Source: Onchocerca volvulus (Eukaryota > Nematoda > Chromadorea > Rhabditida > Onchocercidae). From it: a DNA stretch of 64,000 nt. A program made the position numbers and the translations under genes. Positions 1-13,100 of the stretch are shown in pieces. The stretch's first letter is position 1, and the number at the start of each line of letters is the position of its first letter. The stretch is taken from contig HG738138.1 in assembly GCA_000499405.2 (NCBI GenBank), positions 15,082,554-15,146,553 on the forward strand, written 5' to 3'. The notes under the pieces were generated by a model. The model worked only from the letters and a program-made list of their open reading frames with translations. It made no database searches and was not told the origin of the DNA.

Positions 1-1374
1 TTATTATTAACTACTGTTAGCAAGAAATAAATTTCGAGAATGAATAACCAACGACGATTCCGACATTCATGGATTGTTGAAAACTTTTTTTTTTCAGGTC
101 ATTTCATAGAAAGTATTGCAAAAATGAGGATTATTTAAGAGCACTCAAATCGCTAATATGTATATTATATATATGTATGTAAATCTATTATCATTGATAT
201 CAAATCATACGATTGAATAAATTTCGTTCAGGCAGGAAATTTGAAATTTTTATCTTATTACAAAAAAAAATTTTTTTTAATTGCTTAATTATTATGAAAT
301 TGTTTGAAATTATAACAAAAACTCAAAAAATTAGGAATGAAAAGAAAGGAAATCAGATATGCGATTGAAATTGCATAACTTTCAATAATAATAATAATAA
401 TAATACCAGTGATATTCAATAATTTTCCCGGAATATAAATAAAAAAGCAAAAAAAATTTGAAAATTTAAAAAAAAAAAATGAGATGAATCAGTTCTTTTC
501 TACAAAAGCAAAAAAATTTTAAAAAATATTAAGAAAAAAATGAATTAAATCGATACGTTTTTTCCTACCATTCTTTTTGCTTTCTTTTTTCTTTTTTCAG
601 TTAGCAATCAGTTCTTCAAAACGAATTTTCGTCAGTTTTTTTTCTCCAAGAAAACTGAATAAGATTAAAAATTTTTCCTTTTCTTTTTCTCACATTTTCT
701 CCTCGATTTCTCGTCAATTCGAATTCCCTTGTTGGATTCATCAGTCATATACCCTTGAAAAAAAAAAGTAGATCTCGTTGTTACTACTGCATCACCAAAT
801 ATTTCGAGCCTCTTCCATTTTGTGTTAAATTTTATTTCTATTTTTTCCAACTTCTAATATTTTTTCCAACATTTAACTTTTTTCTGACTTCTGACATATA
901 GCTTCTAATATATAAAAGCCATATTTTATCTCATATTTTTATTTATATTTTCTTTCATTTCATCATTACCAATGTTACATTGACTTTATCATTGTCAAAC
1001 ATTAATTAAACATTCTTATCTCTATTACTACTATTGATTCCATTCATTATCATTATTGCCCACATTTTTATTTGTATCATCCTTCATTGCATTTAATATC
1101 ATCACTATCAGTGTTACATTGCCATTATCATTGTCAAACATTAATTAAACATTATTATCTTTATTAACCGCTATCGATTCTAATCATTACCATTCTTATT
1201 ATTACCAGTATCATATTGCCTATTATCACTTGTCATATATTAATTAAACATTCTAATCATTATTATTTCTTTCTTTCTGAGTTATAATTTATAATCATCT
1301 CTTCATTATTAAAACATCATAAATTGCAATTGATCGAGAATAATTTTACTTCTTTTTATTTTCTCTCTTTTTTT

Positions 1375-1417
<43 letters not shown>

Positions 1418-2160
1418 TTAGAATTACATCAAAAGAGAAAAAAAGTAAGGTGGTTATTTATTAGTTATTATTATCAATATTATCATTACTATTAATATTT
1501 TTTAAGTTAGTAAAATGCTTATTTATGCTTTGCTTTACTAAATTTCCGAATTCTTAGTATTTTCTATGAAAAAGCAATATTTGTCGACTGAATTCGAAAA
1601 TATGGTTGCTTAAATGGGAAAATTATCTGGTCAGATCTTTCCCACTTTCAAAAATTTCAAAATTCTCAGTTATTTGGCATATTGCATTTAAAAAGAGCTA
1701 TGAAAGAATTCCATAGCGTCATTATTATCATTTATTATCACCAACATTATTAATTTTTCGTCATCAGTTGTTAGCATTACCGTCATTATTACATTATTAT
1801 CATCGTTATATTATAATTTTAACAGTGAGACTATCACTATCAATATTATCACTTTCATTATTATTATTTGCAATCAATACTATTATCACAATTATTAATA
1901 TTATCAATCAATTATTAGCAATGAGTTAGTGCTATCAAATATATTATTATAATTATTATTATTTACTTATACTCAGCATTATTATTGATGGCAATATTTC
2001 ACCGATTATTATCACATATCAGTATTAACATACGGAATATTATCATATTTACAGGAATTAATGATACTTCAATTAATATTACTGATAATTTTGAAATATT
2101 TCCAGAAATATCTCTATTAAAGCGTATTCTCTGTCCGTATGAAAACAAATATTTTTAATT
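1..2160. other. AT-rich intergenic stretch
   Basis: I see no supportable gene here. It is dominated by ATT/ATC simple-sequence drift, long A/T runs and one poly-T run of more than 40 bases at about 1371-1416. The two overlapping ORFs around 577-850 are low-complexity Phe/Ser/Lys-rich readings on opposite strands and are not credible genes. Confidence 0.7.
955..1262. repeat. Diverged tandem repeat, period about 138 then about 105 bp
   Basis: A block containing ATTGTCAAACATTAATTAAA recurs. The core starts near 991, again near 1129, and in a more diverged form (CTTGTCATATATTAATTAAA) near 1233. The flanking ATT/ATC text also aligns between copies. It looks like an old tandem duplication. Confidence 0.6.
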
Positions 2161-2164
2161 TTTT

Positions 2165-2444
2165 TGGTTCATCTCACAGCGCCAGTCCTGCTTACCAAAA
2201 ATGGCCCATTTGGAGCACACATTCAATGTCTATGCTTCATTCAAGCAAGTGAGACGTCATACTCATTGACAGTCTGAGGATGGGTTGAAGACGTTCCGCT
2301 TTACCGAATTTAACAGCCTCATAACGTACTCCATCTATCCTGAGGGAATCTTCAGAAGGAATCAGCTACTAGATAGTCCGATTAGTCTTTCACCCCTAAA
2401 TCGAAGTGGGATGATCGATTTGCACGTCAGAATCGCTTCAGACT
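2165..2444 (-). pseudogene. 28S rRNA fragment (broken copy)
   Basis: This is a GC-richer island in AT-rich DNA. Read on the minus strand it follows the eukaryotic large-subunit rRNA: GCGATTCTGACGTGCAAATC near 2440-2420, then GGTGAAAGACTAATCGGAC, TCTAGTAGCTGATTCC, TCCCTCAGGATAGATGGAG, TTCGGTAAAGCGGAACG, GGGCCATTTTTGGTAAGCAG and GGCGCTGTGAGATGAACC ending near 2165. The order is that of the intact gene, but there are substitutions and small indels, for example in the stretch between the CTCAGGATAG and GGTAAAGCG blocks. It is only about 280 bases, with no further 28S sequence visible on either side. It is best read as a dispersed rRNA pseudogene. A diverged functional rDNA piece is unlikely given the isolation. 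Confidence 0.88.
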
Positions 2445-2754
2445 TGTTTATTTCCATATAACTTATTTAACTACGAAAAAAATAGAAACAACAATAAAAT
2501 AATATCTTTTCTAGAATTCAGAAAATCTTTCGATCAAATTTTTTTCTTAAAAGAAAGTTCCTTTTTATTGAGAAAACAAATTTCCATTTTATTATCAATA
2601 ATTAACTCTATCTATTAGCATATGAAATAAATATAATAAAAATTGTTAGCTTAATTAAATAAATTATTTGGTTTTACTTACAGTTAGTTAACTTGTTTAA
2701 ACTTCGAATAAATTTTCTCCAAACTCATAGAAGTTATTTCTAAAACATTCCAGT

Positions 2755-2919
2755 CTATTATTACTATTATTTATCATTTGTTATTTATTATTAATTATTT
2801 ATTACTTATTATTTAATATTATTTATTATTTATTTATTACTTATCATTTATTATTTATTATTTACTGTTCATTTATCATTTATTATTTATTATTATTACT
2901 ATTATTATTATTATTATTA

Positions 2920-2953
<34 letters not shown>
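2755..2953. repeat. (TTA)n / TTATTT microsatellite
   Basis: Nearly uninterrupted ATTATT/TTTATT triplet and hexamer repeats lead directly into the heptamer array that follows. Confidence 0.85.
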
Positions 2954-2955
<2 letters not shown>

Positions 2956-3033
2956 GTTATTCGTTATTCGTTATTCGTTATTCGTTATTCGTTATTCGTT
3001 ATTCGTTATTCGTTATTCGTTATTCGTTATTCT
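2953..3033. repeat. Heptanucleotide array (TTATTCG)n, about 11 copies
   Basis: TTATTCG repeats almost perfectly about eleven times. It directly abuts the TTA microsatellite, from which it probably arose by a local G/C change followed by slippage. It is not the nematode telomere repeat TTAGGC. Confidence 0.9.
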
Positions 3034-4700
3034 AGCTTATCAATGCATATCAGATAACTGAATAATTCATTTTCCCGGAGGGTATCTCACTTCTTTCATC
3101 ATATATTCATTCATTCATTCCCGCGATTTACCTCTTAAATTTTGTTGACAAATTCCATCCTATTGTTCACAATAAAAATTTCCTTTGTCTCCCGCATTTA
3201 TTTATCTCTCTAATTTCTTTCTCTTCTTTCTCTCTCTCCCACCTCCTTGTCTTATAAATGAAATTCCATTCCTTTTGCAAGTATATCATCACAGTTTACT
3301 ACTAATGTTTCTTTGCATCCATTCTCATCCTTTTCAGTTTTAATGAAAATGATCGAAATATTATCAATGCAATTTGAAATTGATCAAAGTCATTTCGCTC
3401 ATTTGTTGATTGCATGTATAAGAAGTGTAGTAAACTTGATGGTAACCAAATTCCATCCAAATTCAATTCCCATTCAACAGGATATTCCAATCTCACACCC
3501 CCGCTATCATATCCCGCCCCGTGCCCCAGTCCGCCCCTCCTTCGTGTCGAAGAATTGCTGTTTATTGATGGAAATAATGTAGGATCACAAACAGTTAGTC
3601 AGTGAATTCATTCCTTTCTTTTTCCTCCTCTTTGCTTTCCCCCTCTCTCATCAAATACTTGTCCTTTTTTTTCTATTCATAAATACCGTCATCTTTTCTA
3701 TTCGTTAATCATTTAGCTCATTCGCACTTTTCGTTCTTTGAAATCTTTCGGAAAATTTAAATTTTTCTTAACTAATCAATCGATGAGAGTTACTTTATTT
3801 TCCATTCAACTAATTAAAACATTAAAACAATTTGTTGTAGTTCATCGTTTTCGAGTTAAATTAGCTAGCAGTTTTAGTCTCTTAAATTATATTCAGCTAA
3901 TTAGTAATGATATTAATTTTTTTTAGTCAAATCATGTAGTGAAATTAATTTAGTTAATTTGAGTATATTCAAATAATTGGTAAGTCTTAATTCCAATTCA
4001 TCCATGTAATAATGCATATTCATTCTAATTCATTCATGCTACAATATCAAGTTTTTAAGATTTATCAATTAACAGTTAGCTAATTAATTTCATTTCGTTT
4101 AAAATAGTACTACTTCATATTAATTTTTCAGTTAACAATTAATTTTATTTCATTTCAATTAAAAGCAATCATTTTGCGTCGCAAGTCCCAGTTCAATTCA
4201 AAATTCATTTTAAATTATTTAATTCATTACGAAAAATCTTTAGTTCAACTCAATTCATGTTTAAAATTCATGCACATCGCAATTATCTGATTTATGCAAC
4301 ATGCAGAAATATGGAAAAGTTCACGAAAATTCGTCCGGATGCAATCAAATTTAAGGGTCAATGACCGATGATATTATCGATTATTTCAGTATTTCGTTTC
4401 ATTTAATAATTCATTTCTTTTCAGAATTACAAACGCTCTTTTCTTAATGTATGCTAATAGTGTCACACATACTAACTATTCATATCATCTCCGTTCCTAA
4501 TTTAATTATTTATTTTGAGAATAAATCAAATAATTAGGACAAATCGATCATTAATGTGCTATTTTTCAGTCAGTTTATTCTAGTTCAGTGTAATGTCTGC
4601 CGTTCAATAGAAGGTCAATTTTATTTGAAAATAACGAATGGTAAGAAAAATGTTGAGATTTTTAAAATAAAATAAGGAATTCAAATTAAATAAAATGCAA

Positions 4701-4920
4701 GAAAAAGAACTACAGTGCTGAAATTAGTAATCAATATATGGAATTGGTAATAAATATATGAAATTTGTTATGGATATATGAAATTAATGACAAATTGGTA
4801 AATGTATGAAATTGGTAGTATATATATGAAACTGAATCAGTTAATATGCGAAATTAGTAAGAAAAATATATGAAATTAATAATAAATCAATAAATATATG
4901 AAATTAATGAATTGTTATTG
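4701..4920. repeat. Short diverged tandem repeat around ATATATGAAATTA
   Basis: A unit of roughly 20-25 bases with the core ATATATGAAATTRGTAAT recurs about nine times with variable spacing. No coding potential is seen. Confidence 0.65.
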
Positions 4921-5582
4921 AATGACTTACTAGTAATGGATATATGATAAATATGTAATTAAATGAATATTCAACTTTTAACAGTCATCATATTATCAAT
5001 GATCCGTTTAAATGCACTAAAATTAATTATAAAACAGAGTAATATGCTTTCTTGATGAAAGTTGATGCATTCCTTTAATTATTAATTAATTCATTTCCAT
5101 TAATTTCATTCTTTTTTCGAAGTAAATTTTTTGCTCATTTGAAAGGCTTTTTTGTTTTATTATTTATAGCTGACATATAAATCATAATTTTCACATATAT
5201 AAACCGTGAAAATTTGTACAGATTTTACGTATATGACGTTGAGTATGTATCCGTTTGTAATAGAAGGAGATCGAAACTTAATACTTAATTAATGTTTTCT
5301 TTTTCTTTTTTTAAATATATTTGATTAAATTACAAGTATCGAGAGATTCATTCACATAGGCTAATGAAATAATAAGTTACAATTTGCCGCTCTTAAAATA
5401 GTAATTTAAATTTTATAAATCAAAAAATGAGTGGGAAAATTAAATTGTAAGTTTTTCTAAATTATTATAAAAGATTGATTCGACATCAGTTCTTTCGTAT
5501 TTATTAGAATAAATTTTTAATTAATTATTAATTGAAAAAGAAGAAAAGATATATTTCATTTTAAAATTTTCGTAAGTGTATG

Positions 5583-5614
<32 letters not shown>

Positions 5615-7400
5615 TTCGGAAATTTTCGGGAAAAGAGTGGTATTATAATAATTTTAATAAAGTAGGAAATATTTAGAACTTTTTTTTAGCAACTTTTTTC
5701 ATTTATATATAAAAAAAATATTGCGCATTATCTCTCTCATATGATAAAATATTATAATCACGTATGACATTCTATCTTCCGTAACCTTCATTCAGTATCA
5801 TTTAGCTGAATAATGCAAAATCAAATTTTATATAATCGATAGAAATGTTTTTTTTCTTTCATTTTACGCATTGTTTTTTTTGATTAAATTATTTTCACTT
5901 TAAAATGAATATTTCTAACTTCTTTATTTCACGTATATTTTGGCATTAATAATAATATAGTTTTTATTAATTAAATATTATATCCATTATTATGTGGCAG
6001 TAATACGGCTTATTTTTATACTTTTTTTTTTCTTCGAATCAATTTTACGTAATACGTAAGTTGATTATTGTTGATAAATATAGTGATTATTACTATCATT
6101 ATTGATCATTACCTAAAATGTATTTGTCATCATTATCAGTTATTACCTAAAATAGGCTTATCATAATTATCAGTCATTACCCAAAATATACTACAAATCT
6201 CATTTGTATAATTCATATTTATCAAGTAATGAATATGATAATGATAATAATGAGAAGTGTATATCAATGGTATTAATTAGCATTAATCGGGATTAGTTAC
6301 TGCTTCTTACACTTTTGTTTTTTGTCAGTTTCCTGATCTGTAAATTAATTTTATATCAATAAAATTTTTCGATAAAAAAAGAATTCGTAATCTGTTTCAT
6401 TTCCAATACAATTTTGTTCTAATAGTAATAATGATAATGATAATGATGCTGATGATGGTAGTAATTTAATATATAAGAATTGTAAATTCTTTAATGATAG
6501 TAATAATGATGATTCTTGTTATGGAAGAATCGGTTTAAAATTGTTGTTTACAAACAGATTTGAATTTGACTGACGACGATTAGTGTCTCTATCATGTTTA
6601 CTGTTGTTGATTGTTACTAATTTTTTTTCATCCTTTTTAATTTCCTGATATGATCTTTTATCTTTATTTAATTATCAATCAATATTCTTGTATTTGGTTG
6701 ATTAGTTGATTATATTTCTTAGCGTTTGAATATGCTAATCATTTGTAATTTGCTATTACAAAAAAAGTCATGTAATCAATTCTTTTAAATAAGACTTAAA
6801 TAAACAGAACAATTAAATACTTTTGTCTATAATATGATTTAGAAAATAACATGAAATGTGATGTTTATTTAAAAAGTATAAATCCAAAAATATATCCACT
6901 TATTCCATTACCCCGGGATTTTCCGGATACCTTGGCGTTTTTCGGATGTTTATATTTATTCGATTATGATTAGTTTTTTGCTAAACTAACAAATAATTAT
7001 AATTATTATTTCTTCTGTTTACATACATTTTTATTCCTTATTTTGGAAAAGACTAATTAAATTTTCAGTAAAAGATCAGTTTAACTTTTTTTTTTCCTTC
7101 TTTGAGCAAATTCATTATTATTAAATTAATATAATAATTTCCTGTAATTTATTTTGTACGTTATTTGTTTTGAAAATTCTAATTATTTGTGATAGGAATT
7201 ATTTCGATTCATCAAATTTTTATATTATCAAAATTTTTTGTAATCTCTGTATATTTGTATTTACATAAATCCGTATGAGATATCTTGAACGCTTATGTTA
7301 AATTTACGCCATTTTGAATTCGTATTTGGCAAAAGGTCACGCCAGTTTATATTAAAACTGCTATATATAACATAAAGTTACTTTATTTATATTCTCTGTT
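4921..7400. other. AT-rich intergenic stretch
   Basis: I see nothing gene-like: only homopolymers (poly-A near 5590-5614) and ATT/ATC/ATG simple sequence. Confidence 0.65.
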
Positions 7401-7860
7401 CACTCATTTTTTTCAGAAAAATTGTATTTGAAAACTAAAATTGAATTTAAGAATTGCAAACCAAAGTAAATTCCTTGCATATTTTTTAAATTTTTCATTT
7501 TTTCGGAGAAATCGAATTTAGAAAACAAAATTGAATTAAAAAAAAAAAAAAAAAACCTATTTTAAAGATGACTAAACTGAATTTTATTGCATACTTTTTA
7601 ACTTGCCACTTTGTTCAGAGAAATTGAATTTTTAATTATTGTAAAGACGATTAAAATAAATTTTTTGCATACTTTTTAACTTTTCCATTTTTTTTGGAGA
7701 AATTGAATTAAGAAAAAATCTGTTGTAACGATGGCTGAAGCGAATTTTATTGCATACTTTTTAAATTACCACTTTTTTGAGAGAAATTGAACTTGGGAAA
7801 CATCGAATTTAAAAAAAATTTTTTTATAAAGATGATTAAATGAATTTTATTGAATACTTC
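7400..7860. repeat. Diverged tandem repeat, about five units of 78-112 bp
   Basis: Each unit carries GAGAAATTGAATT, an A-rich stretch, AAAGATGATTAAAYTGAATTTT and TTGCATACTTTTTAA. The GCATACTTTTT anchor falls near 7477, 7589, 7667, 7752 and, in a weaker form, 7852. The copies are heavily diverged and non-coding. Confidence 0.7.
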
Positions 7861-8457
7861 TCGATTTGTTATCTAAATTATGTAAGTTTATCAATTCCTT
7901 TTTTTTCCTTTCATAAAAAATTTTTATATTTTTTATTGAAAATTGTTTATTTATTGGTATTTGTAAATAATATTAATAAAAATGGATCGAAAAATAAAAT
8001 AAATCAAATATTTATTTTAAAATTAATATATTTTAGAAAATAATACTGAAATAACATTTATTTCAACAAGACAGAAATTTTTCTTTTTTTTTTTGCATCA
8101 GAAATGCGCATAAATAATATTGCTTAAAACGGAAATGAATGATGAAAAAGTGTCGAATGTTATTCTTAATTAATTAACCACTGAAACAGGAGACAAAATT
8201 CATGTTAATTTAATTAGGTTTACGTTTACATATTTGTAAACCGGTAATTCATTCTTGAATAAAAATGAGTAATTTTAATTTAAAACCGTAAAATAAATCA
8301 TTTTGTATTCAAACGGATATTCAAATGTAATTACAATGCAAGTAAGCATTGAATAAAATATAATTGCTGATCAGAAAAGCATTTCGATGAAAGATAGAAA
8401 GTAAAGTATTTTAAATGGCTAATAATAACATTTTAACATTTTTCTACGAGAAAATTT

Positions 8458-8528
8458 AAGTAAGCTTACGTGAGCATATAAACTTTAGGCTTAGGTAAAC
8501 TTACTTAATCGCTCATGTAAACTTACTT
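8458..8528. repeat. Imperfect inverted repeat, 18-bp arms
   Basis: The left arm AAGTAAGCTTACGTGAGC (8458-8475) pairs with GCTCATGTAAACTTACTT (8511-8528) with two mismatches across a 35-base loop. The right arm also has a direct partial copy at about 8495-8508. Confidence 0.6.
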
Positions 8529-8539
8529 AATTTAGCGTG

Positions 8540-10900
8540 AATTTTTTTTCTATTTCTCAGTTGTTATTTTAAATATTATTTGTATTAAAACAAATAATTT
8601 TTAAACGGATGAAATTTCATTCGTCATATTTTTTTTTTTTTTTTTTGACCTTCAAATAATGCTTTTCTTTTTTATTAATGAAATTAACAGAAACTTGTTT
8701 TTACCTTTTCTAAACATTTTAATCGATTCATTTTTCCTTTTTTTTTTCTTTTTCGAAACTTTTTTTTGTTCCAAATTTTTTCGATATAATCTACGAAAGA
8801 AAGAAAAAGTGCGACTAATTCTGGATCGTACAAAGATGAAAGATGTGGAGCTATATGAATGTAAGCTAATCTTAGGTAAATTATCTTCGTTCATCTTAAA
8901 ATTTTTTTATGGGAGAAATGAGATTTTCTTTTATCATAATAAAATGGTGCATTCCTAATCCTCTAAGCTAATTGATATTGAATTGAATTATATTGAATTA
9001 TTAAATAAATATGAATTCTTTTCTCAAAAAGATTGTCGAGACATAATTTCTTCTTTTTCTGGAAATTTTAGTCTAAATACAGTCTTTTTTTCGGAACGAG
9101 CAATCAAAAATTTAATGTTTTATTGGAAATTTTAATCTAGTCTAGATATAATCTTTCTTGAAAAGCAAACATTTTAATCTAGAAAGCCCTCTCGGGAAAA
9201 TTAATTTTTTATAATCTTTATTCGGAAATTTCAATCTAAATAGAATTATTATAAGAAGATTTAGTCCCTAATAGCTTGATTTAAATATTTATTTCGAATA
9301 GCATCAAATGTTGTTGATAATGATAATGATCCGGTTACTCTGAATAATTTTATTTCATGTACCAATAATTCCGATGAAAAACATTAGTAACAAAAATGAC
9401 CAACCGCATTAGCTCAATGTATAGTAGGACCGGATTAAGGAATGAATTCCGGTTTTATTAACCCAATCTTTTCTACCTTTTAAGATTAAATACTAACTAC
9501 AATGGGAGAGGAAGCAAACAAAAAATCAAATATTTGATTATTTCTATCACGTTGTTTATTTCATTCAAAATTGCATTGATGGAACGGGAAGAAATTGGAA
9601 AAACATGATTTAAATAATAATTAAAACCGGAAACCGGAAAGAAGAGAAATAAGAAATATAAAAAAATGTAATAGCGAAAAAAAAGCAATAAAAAACGATA
9701 AAAAAAAAAAAAAAAAAACAGATGAATAAATTGATGTTAAGAACTTCTTGTTATTGGAATTTGGATAAAAATAAAATTAGTATGATTGAATTTGAATTTA
9801 TATCTATGATATTAGAACTATTCAATTTTAAATCAATTCAAGTAACTGCCATTGCAGATCATAAGATTTATTATTCACCGTCATCTGTATTCCAATCTGT
9901 ACTCATTGTCCGCGATATGGAATTGAATCGGAGATTTCAATCTATACTTAATATCGAATACTAAATTTGATGAAGATTCCAATCTGTACTTAATATTTCA
10001 GCATCCAGTTTGATGAAATTTAATACGAGATTTCAATTCATACTCAATGTTTAGCATTAAGTTTGATAGAAGATTTCAATCTATACTCAAAATTTCATTT
10101 ATATTTCAATATCTTATGATGAAACAATATTTGATTATTTCATTTTAAATATTTGCAAGAAAAAAAAGAAAAAAAAATCTTTAAAAGGAACATTGTGAGT
10201 GTTGAAGAAATATTATTTATTGTAAATGAAGAATGAAAATAAAATTTGTATATTAAATGGAATAACTAATATGCAAAAATTTGATAGATAAAAATTTCTT
10301 TTTTTTTTTTCACCACAGAAATAATCATAACAATGAAATTTTTTTTTTTTTTTTTTTGAAAGTTTAATAATTTAATGATAGAAATAATGAATGGAAATAG
10401 AATTTTGATTTTTAATATTTATATGTTCAATTTTTTAAATATTTCTTTGATATATTTTATATTTCTACACAAAGAATGAAAGTAAAAATTTAGATTTTTG
10501 CATCACTCGTTTTTTTTTTTTTTTCTTTTTGTTCTTATATAATAAAGTACAACAACTTTTTTTTTTTCAAATTTTTTAGCAATTTAAAGTTGTTCAACAA
10601 ACTTACAAATTTCCAATAAATAAACTTCCAAAATTTCCGAAAAATTTTTCAAGTCGTAAAAGCAACAAAGAAAATGGACGGAAAAAGGGAGCAATGAAAA
10701 TTCTGGTTTCATTTTTGCTTTATCCATTTTTTCTTTAATTGTATTTTTCTTGGATTTCTCGTTTTTCTTTTCTTTTTTTTTTTTTTTTAACAGAACTGCT
10801 AAAAAATGTTTGTACTTTTTTTGCAAAAGAACAAAAGAAAAAAAAGAAAAGGGACAATATTAACAGTCAGTCAAAACAGATCATTTCTCTCATTTCGTTA
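8540..10900. other. AT-rich intergenic stretch
   Basis: No supportable gene. Short ORFs here (8652-8958, 9722-9964, 10584-10921) are low complexity or are built from the short repeats below. Confidence 0.6.
9880..10095. repeat. Short diverged tandem repeat (GATTTCAATCTATACTYAATATT)
   Basis: A unit containing GATTYCAATCTRTACT followed by TTTGATGAA recurs near 9889, 9932, 9975, 10033 and 10069. The spacing is irregular, about 40-60 bases. A hydrophilic 80-codon ORF at 9722-9964 ends inside it and probably has no biological meaning. Confidence 0.6.
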
Positions 10901-10914
10901 TATTTGAAAAGTAA

Positions 10915-11710
10915 TCAGTGATAATGATAATGATCGTAATTATGATTACAGTGATGATAGAAATTGTTCGGTAATAATGTTAATGATGATGATGATAATT
11001 ATGATTATGATGACAATTGCGAATGATAACGGTGAAGATGATCATGTTAGTGATAGTGACTGTAGATGAATACAATGTCGATTGATACTGATGCTGATGA
11101 ATAATTACGATTTATCCATAGCTTTTCCTTTTCCCTATCTCTTCTCTTCCTAAACTAAATTACTACTAGCTGAAAATTGGTGGGTGATAAATAATAATGA
11201 TGATCACGATAATGGATTGATAAATGATAGTGATTATGATAATGATGATTATGGATGATGATGATGACGATGTTGATCCGTGATAGTTTTTTTCCTTCCC
11301 AATTCCTCCTCCTGAACTAACTTCTAAACTAGTTGAAAATTGGTGAATGATAATAATGGTGATGATCATAACGATGGAAATTGAAAATGATAATAATTAT
11401 TATGGTAATGATGATGATAATGACGATGATTCGTGATAACTTTTCTCTTTCCTAGTCCTTCGTCTTCCTAACTAACTACTACTAGCTGAAAGTTGATGGA
11501 TTATAAATAATAATGGTAATGATCATGGTAGTGGAAATTGATAAATGATAATAATAGTAATAATGATAATTACGATGACGATCATGGATGATGATGGTGA
11601 TGATAATGATCCGTAAAAGCTTTTTTCTTTTTCTCAATTCCTTCCTTTGTTAAACTAAATACCACCACTATTATTGCTGTAGCTAATAAGATTCCTAATT
11701 GAAAATGAGA
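10915..11710. repeat. Long diverged tandem repeat, units about 155-165 bp
   Basis: Each unit has a GATGAT/AATAAT-rich half, then a pyrimidine block (TTTTCCTTTCCC..CTCTTCC), then TAAACTAAnTACTACTAGCTGAAAATTGG. The TGAAAATTGG anchor occurs at 11171, 11334 and 11487 (as TGAAAGTTGA), with a degraded form near 11700. About four copies are visible, the last with an insertion. Confidence 0.75.
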
Positions 11711-11999
11711 AAAAATGTCACAAAAGCAAAAAGTAACTAAGCAAAGACATCATCATCTCTCTGTCTGGTACTACCCTGTCTAGAATTTTGAAAATGATGA
11801 TGAGGAGAGGAGAGAAAAATGAAAGCCAAGAGGAAAAAAGAGGGGAAAGGTTTGAGATATTGAGCAAAATTAAAATCGAAATCATCAGCTTCAAATGAAT
11901 CAAGATGGATGAGTATTAATAGTGTGAGCAAAGGAAACGGGGTGGCTTTCGTACCGACGCCAGCTTTGAAATCGATTTTTTGAAATTGCTGTAGTTTGT

Positions 12000-13100
12000 T
12001 GCTACTATAATTACTACTGCTATTACTGCTACTGTTGCTGATTTTCTGTTATTATTATAGCAATTGCTACAACCATAATAGTTAATCCTACTTATACAAC
12101 TATAACAGCAAGATTACAATTAATTTGCTATTACTTATTGCTTCAATTAAATTATTACATGCGAAAACTAAGCATACAATTACTTTTACTACTACTAGTA
12201 CGATTACCGCAACAATAAGAATTATTCTTATTTATTACTATTACTATTGCTACAATAATACCAGCAATAATTATTGTTGTAATAACAATAAAATTACTAT
12301 CAGTTGCTTTTACTGCTACAATTAAATTACTACTGCAAAAGCTACCGATTTCAGATTGATTGAAAAAAAAAAAGAGGAGGAGGAGGGAAGCCACTTCAAA
12401 CATTTTAGCATTTTTGCCATATTTCACTCAATATTTCTTCAGTCGATGATCAATGCTGCCTTCATTCTAGCACTCGCTGTTTCATTTTATTACTTTTTTT
12501 TTTCTTTTTCAATTCTGTTCTATCCTGTTTTATTCCATTTTAGTTTTCTTTTATTCTTATCGTTTCCTATTCTATTTTGTTCTTATCTTATTCTGCTCTA
12601 TCCTATTCTCATCCTCCTTCTGTTCTGCTTTATTTTTGTTCTATTCCTTTTTTATCCTACTCTCTTCCGTTCTGTTCTATTTCTTTCTGTTACATTCTGT
12701 TTTAATTTTGTTCTATTCTATTCTTTCTAATTCTATTTATTTTTATTTTTATGCTATTTTTTTTCCATTTTAATTTTTCTTCTCGTTCCATTCTTATTTT
12801 CTTACTGTGTCTTACTGTTATGTTTTCCTAATCTGTTCCATTCTTATTCCATTCTATTCGTATTTCATATTTAGCATTGAATTTCGTCTGTTGTCTTTTG
12901 CAAATTTTTGATGAGAAAATTTCCCTTTTTGTTTTTAGTTCCGTTATTCGTTTTCAGTGTCTTTTTTTTTTTTTTCACATCCATAAGCTTCATTAAATTT
13001 CTTGATGTCCAAACTTCTCTCATTTCTTTTTTACTTTCACAATGATCGAGGCTAAATTTTGTCTGTTCTTGTTTGAATTATTCATTATTCAGTTATTTTC
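12000..13100. other. Low-complexity ACT/ATT and pyrimidine-rich tract
   Basis: From 12000 to 12340 it is TTACTACTGCTA-type trinucleotide drift. From 12480 to about 12860 the plus strand is almost pure pyrimidine with TATTCTGTTCTATTC-like slippage. The 124-codon ORF in this tract (12356-12730) is a composition artefact. Confidence 0.75.

Larger units (their letters stand above)
2445..4700. other. AT-rich intergenic stretch with simple repeats
   Basis: No gene is supported. A C-rich, pyrimidine-biased patch lies at about 3490-3560 and carries overlapping short ORFs (3302-3605) in three readings on both strands. They have no splice context and no recognisable domain. Confidence 0.6.

Noticed and set aside
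3302..3605. Overlapping ORFs in a C-rich patch
   Set aside because: Three mutually exclusive readings on both strands; no motif, borders or conservation signal.
8480..8495. TTAGGCTTAGG resembling the nematode telomere repeat
   Set aside because: Only about one and a half units, so no interstitial telomere array.
9401..9475. tRNA-like segment (TAGCTCAATGTATAGTA then GGTTTTATTAACC)
   Set aside because: The D-arm-like text is suggestive, but no acceptor stem, anticodon arm or 7-base T loop can be formed.
12356..12730. 124-codon plus-strand ORF
   Set aside because: It lies in a pyrimidine-only slippage tract; the Phe/Leu/Ser string is a composition artefact.
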